Of a stretch of DNA of 64,000 bases, positions 8,394 through 19,481 are shown piece by piece. This DNA is from Bradyrhizobium diazoefficiens (GTDB taxonomy: Bacteria > Pseudomonadota > Alphaproteobacteria > Rhizobiales > Xanthobacteraceae), in assembly GCF_018131015.1 (NCBI RefSeq), contig NZ_JAFCJJ010000013.1, positions 140,428 to 204,427 on the forward strand, given 5' to 3'. The notes under the pieces were generated by a model. That model saw only the letters and a program-made list of their open reading frames with translations. It searched no databases and was not told the origin of the DNA. Every line of letters starts with the position of its first letter. Positions within the stretch are counted from its first letter, which is position 1. A program made the translations under genes and the position numbers.

Positions 8394-9204
8394 TCAATGC
8401 CTGGATGGACGAGATGAGATTTTCTCCGCGCAGCCGCACCGTCCTGACCAGCGCCTCGCCGTCGCACCGTTTTGGCCGGCGTGCGACGAAGGTATAGCGG
8501 ACCCGAAACTCGTGGGCGGACACCGCGCTGACGTCGATCAGGCTGAGCGGCTCGTCGAGGCGGCCATAGAATTTCGTGATGGCGTCCGCGGAGAGCGGAC
8601 CGCTGCGCCGCTTTTCCGGCGCGAGGAAGGCACTCGCTGCCTCGCCGCTTCCGGCCGCCAGGGCCAGATAGAAGCCTTGCACGGTCGTCATCGGCGTATC
8701 GTAGGCCTCGGTCGGATCGGTGTCCCGCTCGACCCGGTTGATCTGCAGCAGCAGAGGTGCATGGTGATGCCCCGTGTGCGCGCCGAACGGGGATTTCCCT
8801 TCCACCCTGACACGCATCCCGACGAGGCGTCGCAGGCGCTCGGCGACCGCGTCTGAGCCAGCCTGATTCCATTCCGGATACACCTGGACGCTGTCGATGC
8901 TGGTGGCGGGGTCGACGAACTCGTCGCCCGTGGCACAGATCGGGCGATCCAGTTTCAGGATGTAAGCGGGCTCGGGCGTGTCCCCCTTGGTGACGCCGCC
9001 ATTGTAGGGCGGACCGCCGAAGATCCGGAACGTCAGCGTGCCGACGAAACTCACCGGATTGTCTTTTCCGACGTCCAGGCAAGCGCTGCGGGCGGGCCCC
9101 GCATGGAGAGACATTGCAGCAGCCAGCAGCATTGCTGCGGATTTCAACGAACGCACGAACAGCCCTCTAGCAGCGGCCGCCGCCCGCTCGAGCGGCGGAG
9201 CCAT
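8383..9204 (-). CDS. Exported DUF4431 domain protein
   Basis: Protein of 273 residues with a signal peptide (SLKSAAMLLAAAMSLHAGPARSA) and a first domain resembling DUF4431: CLDVGKDNPVSFVGTL, then YILKLDRPICATGDEF, then the hallmark GAHTGHHHAPLLL near residue 142. The second half (about residues 165-270) looks like a separate small domain with RVRYTFVARRPKRCDGEALV. The open frame extends upstream to 9402 but that part overlaps the secA end, so ATG 9204 is preferred. It is encoded downstream of secA on the same strand, 116 bases away, and overlaps the next exported-protein gene. Function unknown. Confidence 0.78.
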   Translation of the reverse strand: MAPPLERAAAAARGLFVRSLKSAAMLLAAAMSLHAGPARSACLDVGKDNPVSFVGTLTFRIFGGPPYNGGVTKGDTPEPAYILKLDRPICATGDEFVDPATSIDSVQVYPEWNQAGSDAVAERLRRLVGMRVRVEGKSPFGAHTGHHHAPLLLQINRVERDTDPTEAYDTPMTTVQGFYLALAAGSGEAASAFLAPEKRRSGPLSADAITKFYGRLDEPLSLIDVSAVSAHEFRVRYTFVARRPKRCDGEALVRTVRLRGENLISSIQALNGC

Positions 9205-9320
9205 CCCCGTCTGTTCGATTGTTACATTCACCGCCGCCGAGCGTGCAAGCCCATCAGGCGCTGCATTGCAAAATGCGGTGGCGCTGGACGCGCGATGCGC
9301 CCAGCGTCGAACCTGCCTGC

Positions 9321-12167
<2,847 letters not shown>

Positions 12168-12519
12168 GCCTAGTTCCTGTGTTCGCGATTTAACAGCGTT
12201 GCAGCCAAGAGGTTGTCGCCTGCCTGCCTATCAACTCACCGTGACGCCCGATGGCGCCAGAGCCCGGACCGCGGGGGGTCATCCGCCAGATGGGTGGGAG
12301 TTGGGCAAGTCAGGGTTCAACGGCCAAAAACGCAGCAAAATAAACGCCATCGCCATGGACGCGACCGTGGAGAGATATGGCCGCCCCCCAGCCTTGTCAA
12401 CGGCGGCCATCTTGGCGCTAATTCATCATTTTGACAGACTTTTCGCGTTGCCAAGCCCCCCTGATTGGGCGAGTGTCCGCCCCGCCCGAGCAGCCCCTGC
12501 CTCAACATAAGGATTTTCC
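12168..12519. other. Divergent promoter region secA / parvulin gene
   Basis: 352 bases without a convincing gene. It should carry promoters for both directions. A TTGACA hexamer at 12431-12436 points toward the parvulin gene but has no clear -10 partner. AAGGA at 12506-12515 is the ribosome site of the parvulin gene. Nothing else was recognised. Confidence 0.5.
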
Positions 12520-13434
12520 ATGACCACCTCGTTCCCGGTAATCACCGGCCGGCGCTTCCGCCATGCCTCCGCCCTGGCCGGCAGCCTGGCGCTGGCGCTG
12601 TCCCTGGCGTTCGCCGGGCCGCTGCGGGCTGCCGACGATCCGGTGCTGGCCAAGGTCAATGGCTCGGAAATCAAGAAGAGCGACGTCGCCATGGCCGAGG
12701 AGGAACTCGGGCAGAGCCTCGCCCAGATGGATCCGGCGACCAAGGAGGAGAACGTCCTGTCCTTCCTGATCGACATGAAGATCGTCGCCAAGGCCGCCGA
12801 GGACAAGAAGCTCGGCGACAGCGAGGAGTTCAAGAAGCGCCTGTCGTTCGCCCGCAACCGCCTGCTGATGGACAGCCTGCTCGCCAACGAGGGCAAGACC
12901 GCGACGACCCCCGACGCCATGAAGAAGGTCTATGAGGAGGCCTCCAAGCAGATCACCGGCGAGCAGGAGGTGCGCGCCCGCCACATCCTGGTCGAGACCG
13001 AGGACGAGGCCAAGGCGGTGAAGGCCGAACTCGACAAGGGCGCCGATTTCGCCGATCTCGCCAAGAAGAAGTCCAAGGATCCGGGCTCGGCCGACGGCGG
13101 CGACCTCGGCTTCTTCACCAAGGAGCAGATGGTGCCGGAATTCTCGGCGGTCGCCTTCGCGCTCGAGCCAGGCAAGATCTCCGACCCCGTGAAGTCGCAG
13201 TTCGGCTGGCACATCATCAAGGTCGAGGAAAAGCGCAGCCGCAAGGCGCCGGACTTCGAACAGGTCAAGGCCCAGATCGAGAACTACGTCACCCGCAAGG
13301 CCCAGGCCGACTACGTCTCCAAGCTGCGCGCCGAGGCGAAGGTCGAGCGCATGGACCAGCCGGCGGCGGATGCCAAGCCCACTGATGCGGCCAAGCCGTC
13401 CGACAACAAGATGGCGCCGCCGGCAAAGAAGTAA
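12520..13434 (+). CDS. Periplasmic parvulin-type peptidyl-prolyl isomerase (PpiC/SurA-like)
   Basis: Foldase of 304 residues that catalyses proline isomerisation and chaperones exported proteins. A Sec signal peptide ends near residue 37 (AGPLRAAD). A SurA-like N-terminal helical region follows, then the rotamase core at about 145-245: VRARHILVETEDEAKAV, DFADLAKKKSKDPGSADGGDLGFF, FGWHIIKVEEKRSR. The C-terminus is a polar Ala/Pro/Lys tail. The start is supported by AAGGA with 6-base spacing. Position between secA and argJ is a widely conserved alphaproteobacterial order, and a role downstream of Sec export fits. Confidence 0.93.
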   Translation: MTTSFPVITGRRFRHASALAGSLALALSLAFAGPLRAADDPVLAKVNGSEIKKSDVAMAEEELGQSLAQMDPATKEENVLSFLIDMKIVAKAAEDKKLGDSEEFKKRLSFARNRLLMDSLLANEGKTATTPDAMKKVYEEASKQITGEQEVRARHILVETEDEAKAVKAELDKGADFADLAKKKSKDPGSADGGDLGFFTKEQMVPEFSAVAFALEPGKISDPVKSQFGWHIIKVEEKRSRKAPDFEQVKAQIENYVTRKAQADYVSKLRAEAKVERMDQPAADAKPTDAAKPSDNKMAPPAKK

Positions 13435-13481
13435 GAATTCGCTGTCACTTCGCTGACGCCAAGAGTATCTAGGCTTTCGTG

Positions 13482-13506
13482 GATGCCCGGCCTCGTGCCG
13501 GGCATC
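13482..13506. repeat. Perfect hairpin between parvulin gene and argJ
   Basis: Ten-base perfect arms (13482-13491 and 13497-13506) around a CTCGT loop, with core ATGCCCGGC/GCCGGGCAT. No T-run follows, so it is not a typical intrinsic terminator. The same core recurs in the palindrome at 39803-39841, which marks it as a repeat family. Confidence 0.6.
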
Positions 13507-13540
13507 TGCATATCCAGACCTTGATCAAGGCGCCCTTGCG

Positions 13541-14782
13541 ATGTCCTCAACCGTCTCCCCGCTCGCCCCGACCCACTACCCCGACATGCCCGTGATCGCG
13601 GGCATCCGCCTCGCGACGGCCGAGGCCGGAATCCGCTACAAGAACCGCACCGACGTGCTGCTCGCGGTGATGGATAAGGGCACCGCGGTCGCCGGCGTCT
13701 TCACCAAATCGAAATGCCCGTCCGCACCGGTGGAATGGTGCCGCGCCAAGCTGAAGGGCGGCAAGGCCCGCGCGCTGGTGGTCAATTCCGGCAACGCCAA
13801 TGCCTTCACCGGCAAGACCGGCCGGGCCTCCACGGCGCTGACCGCAAAGATCGCGGCCAGGGCGGTGGGCTGCAGCGAAAGCGAGATCTTTCTGGCCTCG
13901 ACCGGCGTGATCGGCGAGCCGCTGGATGCGACCAAGTTCGACGGCGTGCTGGGCCGCCTCGCCGAGACCGCCGCGCCCGGCGACTACCTCGCCGCCGCCA
14001 AGGCGATCATGACCACCGACACGTTCCCGAAAGTCGCGACCGCGACCGTGAAGCTCGGCAAGGCCAAGGTCACCATCAACGGCATGGCCAAGGGCGCCGG
14101 CATGATCGCTCCCGACATGGCGACGATGCTGTCGTTCGTCTTCACCGACGCACCGATCGCACCGGCCGCGCTGCAGGCCCTGCTCAAGAGCGGCGTCGAG
14201 GACACCTTCAACGCGGTGACGATCGACGGCGACACCTCGACCTCGGACACGCTGCTGGCATTCGCCACGGGTGCTGCCGCCGCGCAAGGCGCACCGAAGA
14301 TCAGCCGCGCCAGCGATCCGCGCCTGAAGGCGTTCGTCAAGGCCTTCAACCAGGTGCTCGCCAGCCTCGCCGAGCAGGTCGCCCGCGATGGCGAAGGCGC
14401 GCGCAAGCTCGTGGACATCACCGTGGAAGGCGCCAAGACCAAGGCTTCCGCGCGGAAAATCGCGATGTCGATCGCGAACTCGCCGCTGGTGAAGACCGCG
14501 ATCGCCGGCGAGGATGCCAATTGGGGCCGCGTGGTGATGGCGGTGGGCAAGGCCGGCGAGCCGGCCGACCGCGACAAGCTGTCGATATCCTTCAACGGCA
14601 TCCGCGTCGCCAGGAGCGGTGCGCGCGATCCGTCCTATGACGAGGCACAGGTGTCGGAGGCGATGAAGGCGCCGGAGATCGCGATCAAGGTGTCGCTCGG
14701 CCTCGGCAAGGGCCGCGACCGCGTGCTGACCTGCGACCTCACCAAGGAATATGTGGCGATCAACGGGGATTACAGGTCCTGA
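13541..14782 (+). CDS. argJ: Glutamate N-acetyltransferase ArgJ
   Basis: Ornithine acetyltransferase of the cyclic arginine pathway: moves acetyl from N-acetylornithine to glutamate, and in bifunctional members also uses acetyl-CoA. The 413-residue precursor self-cleaves before the nucleophilic Thr; the site is visible at Ala194-Thr195 in KGAGMIAPDMATML. The oxyanion Thr-Gly is in STGVIGEPL near residue 121, and the C-terminal NGDYRS end is typical. The start ATG at 13541 gives a normal N-terminus (MPVIAGIRLATAEAGIRYK after 15 residues). Mono- or bifunctionality cannot be told from sequence. Downstream mutT keeps the usual alphaproteobacterial order but a small convergent gene is inserted between them. 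Confidence 0.96.
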   Translation: MSSTVSPLAPTHYPDMPVIAGIRLATAEAGIRYKNRTDVLLAVMDKGTAVAGVFTKSKCPSAPVEWCRAKLKGGKARALVVNSGNANAFTGKTGRASTALTAKIAARAVGCSESEIFLASTGVIGEPLDATKFDGVLGRLAETAAPGDYLAAAKAIMTTDTFPKVATATVKLGKAKVTINGMAKGAGMIAPDMATMLSFVFTDAPIAPAALQALLKSGVEDTFNAVTIDGDTSTSDTLLAFATGAAAAQGAPKISRASDPRLKAFVKAFNQVLASLAEQVARDGEGARKLVDITVEGAKTKASARKIAMSIANSPLVKTAIAGEDANWGRVVMAVGKAGEPADRDKLSISFNGIRVARSGARDPSYDEAQVSEAMKAPEIAIKVSLGLGKGRDRVLTCDLTKEYVAINGDYRS

Positions 14783-14785
14783 CGG

Positions 14786-15157
14786 TCACAGGCGACTGGA
14801 GACCTTCACGCTCACGTCGACTGTCCGCGTGATCGGACGATTGACCGCATCCAGTCCCTGACGGGCATAGACAAACCGATCGTCCCCGACATAGCCGGGG
14901 CGGGAAAGATAGATTACTCGATTGCCATTGATCGAGACGCTGCCGTTGCTTGGCTGCGTGACCACGCGGGCGCTGAAGACGGGGCCCGGCGTGCGCATGA
15001 CGGTGATGCTGCAGCGCTTTCCGCTGGCCGCATACATCGTCCCGGACACAGTTTGATTGTCCAGGGTCTTGATGAACGGCACGATGCAGGACCCCGCCAT
15101 CGCCGGCCCGGCCATGACCGACATTGCGACGACAACACTTCCGAACGCCTTTAGCAT
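14786..15157 (-). CDS. Small exported protein with a Big_9-like module
   Basis: Protein of 123 residues with a Sec signal (MLKAFGSVVVAMSVMAGPAMAG). The mature part ends in a module that resembles the bacterial cadherin-like Big_9 pattern: PSNGSVSINGNRVIYLSRPGYVGDDRFVYAR. Two cysteines (CIVPF and RCSIT) could form a disulfide. ATG 15157 is chosen because AGGGGG lies 4 bases upstream; an earlier ATG at 15172 would place that site inside the gene. It converges on argJ with 3 bases between stops. Family assignment is tentative and function unknown. Confidence 0.75.
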   Translation of the reverse strand: MLKAFGSVVVAMSVMAGPAMAGSCIVPFIKTLDNQTVSGTMYAASGKRCSITVMRTPGPVFSARVVTQPSNGSVSINGNRVIYLSRPGYVGDDRFVYARQGLDAVNRPITRTVDVSVKVSSRL

Positions 15158-15371
15158 GATGCCCCCTATCATCGAGCGCCCTCGACGAACTCAATTATAG
15201 ATAGAGAGCGAGGCACGGCGCAAGCGGCGCGCATGGATCGGTCCAGCAAGCGTTGAGCGCTTCCAGGCCAGGGGCCGCCGATTGAATATCAGGTGTGGAG
15301 ATCGTAGAAACACCGGCCGCAGCGGGCTTAACGACGCGTTGCGATCACCTTCAGCGAGCGACATTTCAGGC

Positions 15372-15782
15372 ATGGCCGATCTCAAACTGACACTGGTAGT
15401 GGCGTGCGCGCTGGTGGACGCTGACAAGCGCGTCCTGATCGCACAGCGCCCCGCAGGCAAGACGCTGGCGGGCCTGTGGGAATTTCCCGGCGGCAAGCTC
15501 GAGCCGGGCGAGCGTCCCGAGCAGAGCCTGATCCGCGAGCTGCACGAAGAACTCGGCATCACCGTCGCCGAACCGTGTCTCGCACCGCTGACCTTTGCCA
15601 GCCACGGCTATGAGACCTTCCATCTGCTGATGCCGCTCTACATCTGCCGGCGCTGGGAGGGACAGGTCGTCGCGCGCGAGGGCCAGACGCTCGCCTGGGT
15701 CCGCGCCAACAAGCTGCGCGACTATCCGATGCCGCCGGCGGACATTCCGCTGATCCCGCATCTGATCGATCTGCTGATGTGA
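15372..15782 (+). CDS. mutT: 8-oxo-dGTP diphosphatase MutT (Nudix)
   Basis: Nudix hydrolase of 136 residues that removes oxidised guanine nucleotides from the pool. The Nudix box is complete at residues 41-63: Gly41, Glu47, Arg55-Glu56, Glu59-Glu60, Gly62, within GGKLEPGERPEQ and ELHEELG. The N-terminus (LTLVVACALVDADKRVLIAQRPAGK) and C-terminal LIPHLIDLL are those of MutT. The open frame extends upstream to 15282 but the start at 15372 gives the family-standard N-terminus. It is the next plus-strand gene after argJ, consistent with conserved order. Confidence 0.93.
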   Translation: MADLKLTLVVACALVDADKRVLIAQRPAGKTLAGLWEFPGGKLEPGERPEQSLIRELHEELGITVAEPCLAPLTFASHGYETFHLLMPLYICRRWEGQVVAREGQTLAWVRANKLRDYPMPPADIPLIPHLIDLLM

Positions 15783-15789
15783 GGTTTGC

Positions 15790-15907
15790 GTGCCCCGGAC
15801 GCAGCGCAGCGCCCTTGCGGTGCGCTGCTGAGCCGGGGCCCAGAAGCGACAGAGCTAGGTCCCGGCTCTGCGCGGCAGCGTAAACACGCTGCAGCGCGTC
15901 CGGGACA
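15790..15907. repeat. Palindromic repeat, copy 1, downstream of mutT
   Basis: A 118-base GC-rich element whose ends are imperfect inverted repeats (starts GTGCCCCGGACGC, ends GCGTCCGGGACAC) with internal GGCCCAGAAGC and GGTCCCGGCTCTGCGC blocks. A related copy lies at 16808-16946, so the two flank the methyltransferase gene. Confidence 0.65.
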
Positions 15908-15911
15908 CGCG

Positions 15912-16760
15912 TCACTCCTTCCCCGCCTTCTTCACGGCGTCCGCCAGGCTCGCTTTCGCCGATCCCGGCTTCAGCGGCTGCTGCTGGCTCGCATGGGGTG
16001 CCCAGCCGGACAGCCAGATGATGTCGAAGGTGGCGCGGATGCGGCCATCGGCATCGGCAAAGCGCTCGGCGTAGATTTCGGCCATGCGCAGCAGCGTCGC
16101 GCGCCGCGACGGCGTGCGCCGCCGCTCGATCAGCACATTGGCCGCGCCCATGCGGCGGAGATCCTGCATCAGCGCAAACGCATTGCCATAGCGCACCACG
16201 ACACGATCGACGTCAGTCACCGGCAGCGCAAAGCCGACCCGCTGCAACAGCGCGCCGATGTCGCGCAGATCGGCGAACGGGGCGACACGCGGCGACACGC
16301 CGCCCTCGCATTCGGCTTCCGCCGCAGCAAAGGCCTGCCGCAGCTCGGCCAGACTGTCACCGCCGATCATGGCCGCGAGCAGCAGGCCGTCCGGCTTCAG
16401 CGCGCGGCGGATTTGCGCGAGCACCCCCGGCAGGTCGTTGACGAATTGCAGCGCCAGCGCGGAGACGACGAGGTCGAGGGATTCGGGCGCGAAGGACAGT
16501 TTTTCTCCACCCGTCGCATCGAGCGCGATCCGCTCGAGTGACGGCAGCCGCGCGTGCAATTCCGCAAGCCCTCCGCCGGGTGTCCAGAGATCGGCCGGCG
16601 CGTGAAACTGCCGCATCACCGCGGCCAGCCGCTCGGACATGTCCTCGGCGACGCGGTCCAGCAGGAAGCTCGCAGCGCCCTGCGCCAGCGCACGCCGCTG
16701 CCGCGCTTGCAGCAAGGCGCGATCGAATAGAGCGGGCGGGATTTGCGGGGTCTGGGCCAT
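15912..16760 (-). CDS. SAM-dependent methyltransferase-fold protein, BioC/NDUFAF5-like
   Basis: Protein of 282 residues in the BioC/NDUFAF5 group. Features: N-terminal FDRALLQARQRRAL, then SFLLDRVAEDMSERL, a Rossmann core with LDLVVSALALQFVNDLPGVLAQIRRALKPDGLLLAAMIGGDSL, and the C-terminal region FDIIWLSGWAPHASQQQPLKPGSA, which is typical of this alphaproteobacterial family. Mitochondrial NDUFAF5 hydroxylates a complex I arginine and BioC methylates malonyl-ACP; which applies here cannot be decided. The glycine-rich SAM loop is weak (FHAPADLWTPGGGLAEL). It is flanked on both sides by related palindromic repeats and is divergent from the ComF gene. Confidence 0.8.
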   Translation of the reverse strand: MAQTPQIPPALFDRALLQARQRRALAQGAASFLLDRVAEDMSERLAAVMRQFHAPADLWTPGGGLAELHARLPSLERIALDATGGEKLSFAPESLDLVVSALALQFVNDLPGVLAQIRRALKPDGLLLAAMIGGDSLAELRQAFAAAEAECEGGVSPRVAPFADLRDIGALLQRVGFALPVTDVDRVVVRYGNAFALMQDLRRMGAANVLIERRRTPSRRATLLRMAEIYAERFADADGRIRATFDIIWLSGWAPHASQQQPLKPGSAKASLADAVKKAGKE

Positions 16761-16807
16761 TGCCGCTGGTTACGCCGATCATGCGGGTCATTGCAATCTC
16801 CTCTCTC

Positions 16808-16946
16808 GTGTCCCGGACGCGCTGCAGCGCTCTTGGCGCTGCTGCGCAGCGCCGGGACCCAGAAAGCAACACCGCATAATGCGGCGAGATGGGCCCCGGC
16901 TCTGCAGCGCACCGCCGAAGGGGCGCTGCGCCGCGTCCCGGGGCAC
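16808..16946. repeat. Palindromic repeat, copy 2, upstream of methyltransferase gene
   Basis: A 139-base element that starts GTGTCCCGGACGC and ends GCGTCCCGGGGCAC, with internal GGACCCAGAAAGC and GGGCCCCGGCTCTGC blocks shared with the copy at 15790-15907. It sits in the divergent gap before the ComF-family gene. Confidence 0.65.
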
Positions 16947-16993
16947 GAGAGCCTGGCTTGAGCGCAATCGGGCGGAACGCTAGCCTTCCTCTC

Positions 16994-17791
16994 ATGGAAG
17001 CCGACGCCACCCCCTCCCGTTCCATCGCCGCGCCCCTGCGGGCCGCATGGGCGGCTGGCTATAGCGTCCTGTCGAGAGCCGCGCGGCTCGCGCTCGACAT
17101 CGCGCTGCCGACGCAGTGCGTGGCCTGCCGCGAGCCCGTCGATGGCGAAGGCGTCTGCGCCTCGTGCTGGGCAAAATTGTCGTTCATCGAACGGCCCTAT
17201 TGCCCCCGGCTCGGCATTCCCTTCGTCTACGACCCCGGTCCCGACATGCTGTCGATGGAGGCGATCGCGAGCCCGCCGGCCTACCAGCGCGCGCGGGCGG
17301 CGGTGCGCTATGACGACGTCGCGCGCACGCTGGTGCATGCGCTGAAATACCAGGATCGCACCGACCTCGCGCCCGCCATGGGCCGCTGGATGGCGCGCGC
17401 CGGTGGCGAACTGCTCAGCGAGGCCGACATGCTGGTGCCCGTTCCCCTGCATTGGCGGCGGGCCTGGCGGCGCCGCTACAACCAGTCCGGGGCGCTGGCA
17501 CGTATCATCGAACGGCAGACCAGGGTGAAAGTGCGGGGTGAGGTGCTGCGCCGGGTGCGCGCCACCGAGCAGCAGATCGGCCTGTCGCGGGCCCAGCGCG
17601 CCACCAATGTGCAGGGCGCGTTCCAGGTATCCCCCGACCGTCAGGCCGAGGTCCAGGGCCGGCGTATCGTCCTGATCGACGACGTCCTGACCACCGGAGC
17701 AACGCTGGACGCCTGCGCCCGGGCCCTGCTCCGCGCCAAGGCGGCGCAAGTCGACGTGCTGGTCTTTGCCCGGGTTGTCGAGCGGCCGTGA
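16994..17791 (+). CDS. ComF-family phosphoribosyltransferase-like protein
   Basis: Protein of 265 residues. An N-terminal zinc-ribbon-like motif (CVACREPVDGEGVCASCW at about 42-59) precedes a phosphoribosyltransferase fold with the PRPP loop VLIDDVLTTGAT near residue 225. VPVPLHWRRAWRRRYNQS and EQQIGLSRAQRATNVQGAF are hallmark ComF segments. In naturally competent species ComF helps internalise single-stranded DNA; in others the role is not known. ATG 16994 is preferred to the in-frame ATG at 16889, which lies inside the palindromic repeat. It precedes grxC on the same strand with a 29-base gap. Confidence 0.9.
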   Translation: MEADATPSRSIAAPLRAAWAAGYSVLSRAARLALDIALPTQCVACREPVDGEGVCASCWAKLSFIERPYCPRLGIPFVYDPGPDMLSMEAIASPPAYQRARAAVRYDDVARTLVHALKYQDRTDLAPAMGRWMARAGGELLSEADMLVPVPLHWRRAWRRRYNQSGALARIIERQTRVKVRGEVLRRVRATEQQIGLSRAQRATNVQGAFQVSPDRQAEVQGRRIVLIDDVLTTGATLDACARALLRAKAAQVDVLVFARVVERP

Positions 17792-17820
17792 AGTCCCATA
17801 TAATTCAATGAATTCATGAC

Positions 17821-18114
17821 ATGAAAGCGCTGGACGACATGACCGCTGCTGTCGAGATCTATACCAGGCCAGGCTGCGGCTATTGTTCCGCCGCCAAGTC
17901 GCTTCTAACCCGCAAGAAGGCCAATTTCACGGAATTCGACATCGCCAGGAACCCGTCCTGGCGCAACGAGATGTATGACCGTGCCGGCGCGGGCTCGACC
18001 TTTCCGCAGATCTGGATCGGTGGAACCCATGTCGGGGGCTGCGACGACCTCTACGCGCTCGACCGCGAAGGCAAGCTCGACGGCATGCTCGAAAGCGTCA
18101 AGGCGATCTCATGA
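17821..18114 (+). CDS. grxC: Glutaredoxin 3
   Basis: Small dithiol glutaredoxin of about 97 residues that reduces disulfides and glutathionylated proteins. The active site is Cys19-Gly-Tyr-Cys22, a CGYC variant of the usual CPYC. The glutathione-binding elements TFPQIWIGG (cis-Pro) and VGGCDDLYALDREGKLD are present. An in-frame ATG at 17839 would shorten the N-terminus by six residues and gives a more typical GrxC start. The stop overlaps the next gene's start by 4 bases (ATGA), so translation is coupled to the nitrilase. Confidence 0.95.
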   Translation: MKALDDMTAAVEIYTRPGCGYCSAAKSLLTRKKANFTEFDIARNPSWRNEMYDRAGAGSTFPQIWIGGTHVGGCDDLYALDREGKLDGMLESVKAIS

Positions 18115-18989
18115 GCGAGAACCGCACTTTCACCGCCGCCATGGTGCAGATGCGCACCGGGCTGATGCCGGGGCCGAGCCTTACGCAGGCAACCCAGCTG
18201 ATCCGGCAAGCGGCGGCTGATGGCGCCGACTACGTGCAGACGCCCGAAGTCAGCAACATGATGCAGCTCAACCGCAAGGCGCTGTTCGAGCACCTCCAGA
18301 GCGAGGAGGACGATTTCTCGCTCAGGGCCTACCGGGCGCTCGCGGCGGAACTGAAGATCCACATCCATGTCGGCTCGCTGGCGCTGCGCTTCTCGGCCGA
18401 AAAGGCGGTCAACCGCTCGTTCCTGATCGGGCCCGAGGGCAATGTGCTCGCGAGCTACGACAAGATCCACATGTTCGACATCGAGCTGCCGGACGGCGAG
18501 AGCTACCGCGAGTCCGCCAATTACCAGCCGGGCGAGACCGCCGTGATCTCCGACCTGCCCTGGGGCCGCGTCGGGCTGACGATCTGCTACGACGTGCGCT
18601 TCCCGGCGCTCTATCGCGCACTGGCCGAGAGCGGTGCGTATTTCATCACCGTGCCGTCCGCCTTCACCCGCAAGACCGGCGAGGCGCACTGGCACGTGCT
18701 GCTGCGCGCCCGCGCGATCGAGACCGGCTGCTTCATCTTCGCCGCCGCGCAGGCAGGCACCCACGAGAACAAGCGCGAGACCTATGGCCACTCGCTGATC
18801 ATCGATCCCTGGGGTGAGATCCTGGCCGAGGGCGGCGTCGAGCCCGGCATCATCATGGCCAAAATCGACCCGGCGAAGGTCGAGACTGCGCGCCGGGCGA
18901 TCCCCTCGCTGCAGCACGGCCGCCGCTTCGGCGTCGCCGATGCCAAGGCGGGACCGGACCATCTGCATCTCGTGCGGGGATCGGCATGA
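18111..18989 (+). CDS. Carbon-nitrogen hydrolase, probable deaminated glutathione amidase (Nit1-like)
   Basis: Nitrilase-superfamily amidase of 292 residues. The catalytic triad is visible as Glu46 (TPEVSNM), Lys118 (ASYDKIHMFD) and Cys159 (LTICYDVRFP). The YDKIHMFDIELPDGESYRES and HVLLRARAIETGCFIFAAAQ stretches fit the Nit1/NIT subgroup, which repairs deaminated glutathione, a by-product of transaminases. Four-base overlaps with grxC before it and the DUF1178 gene after it make a tight operon, and the neighbouring glutaredoxin agrees with a glutathione link. Substrate assignment follows the subgroup, not direct evidence. Confidence 0.88.
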   Translation: MSENRTFTAAMVQMRTGLMPGPSLTQATQLIRQAAADGADYVQTPEVSNMMQLNRKALFEHLQSEEDDFSLRAYRALAAELKIHIHVGSLALRFSAEKAVNRSFLIGPEGNVLASYDKIHMFDIELPDGESYRESANYQPGETAVISDLPWGRVGLTICYDVRFPALYRALAESGAYFITVPSAFTRKTGEAHWHVLLRARAIETGCFIFAAAQAGTHENKRETYGHSLIIDPWGEILAEGGVEPGIIMAKIDPAKVETARRAIPSLQHGRRFGVADAKAGPDHLHLVRGSA

Positions 18990-19468
18990 TCCGCTACGCG
19001 CTTCGCTGCGACCAGGACCACGAATTCGAAAGCTGGTTCCAGAGCTCGTCGGCCTTTGACTCCCAGGTGAAGCGCAAGCTCGTGACCTGCCCGCTCTGCG
19101 GTTCGGCCAAGGTCGAGAAGGCGATCATGGCGCCGCGCATCGTCGGCAAGAAGGGGCGCGGACGCGCGACACCGCCGCCCGAGCCGGCCGCGACCACGAC
19201 GCCGGAGGCTACACCGTCCGGACCGACCTCGCTGATGATGGCGCAGGAGCGCGAGCTGCGCGCCAAGCTCAAGGAATTGCGCGACCACATCGTCAAGAAC
19301 GCCGACAATGTCGGCGAGCGCTTCGCCAATGAAGCCCGCGCGATGCATTACGGCGACAAGGAGCACCGCCCGATCTATGGCGAGGCCTCGCCGGACGAAG
19401 CCAAATCCCTGATCGACGAAGGCATCGAGGTGTCGCCGTTGCCGACGCTGCCGGAAGACAGGAATTGA
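18986..19468 (+). CDS. DUF1178 family protein
   Basis: Protein of 160 residues with the DUF1178 layout: MIRYALRCDQDHEFESWFQSS, then a CPLCGS zinc-knuckle-like motif at about 35-40, a Pro/Ala/Thr-rich linker (about 60-80), and a helical C-terminal part LRAKLKELRDHIVKNADNVGERFANEARAMHYG that ends in the conserved DEAKSLIDEGIEVSPLP. The first cysteine with CPLC may bind metal. Function is not known. Its start overlaps the nitrilase stop by 4 bases, and grxC-nitrilase-DUF1178 order is, to my knowledge, common in alphaproteobacteria. Confidence 0.9.
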   Translation: MIRYALRCDQDHEFESWFQSSSAFDSQVKRKLVTCPLCGSAKVEKAIMAPRIVGKKGRGRATPPPEPAATTTPEATPSGPTSLMMAQERELRAKLKELRDHIVKNADNVGERFANEARAMHYGDKEHRPIYGEASPDEAKSLIDEGIEVSPLPTLPEDRN

Positions 19469-19481
19469 CGCGCGAAGCGCG

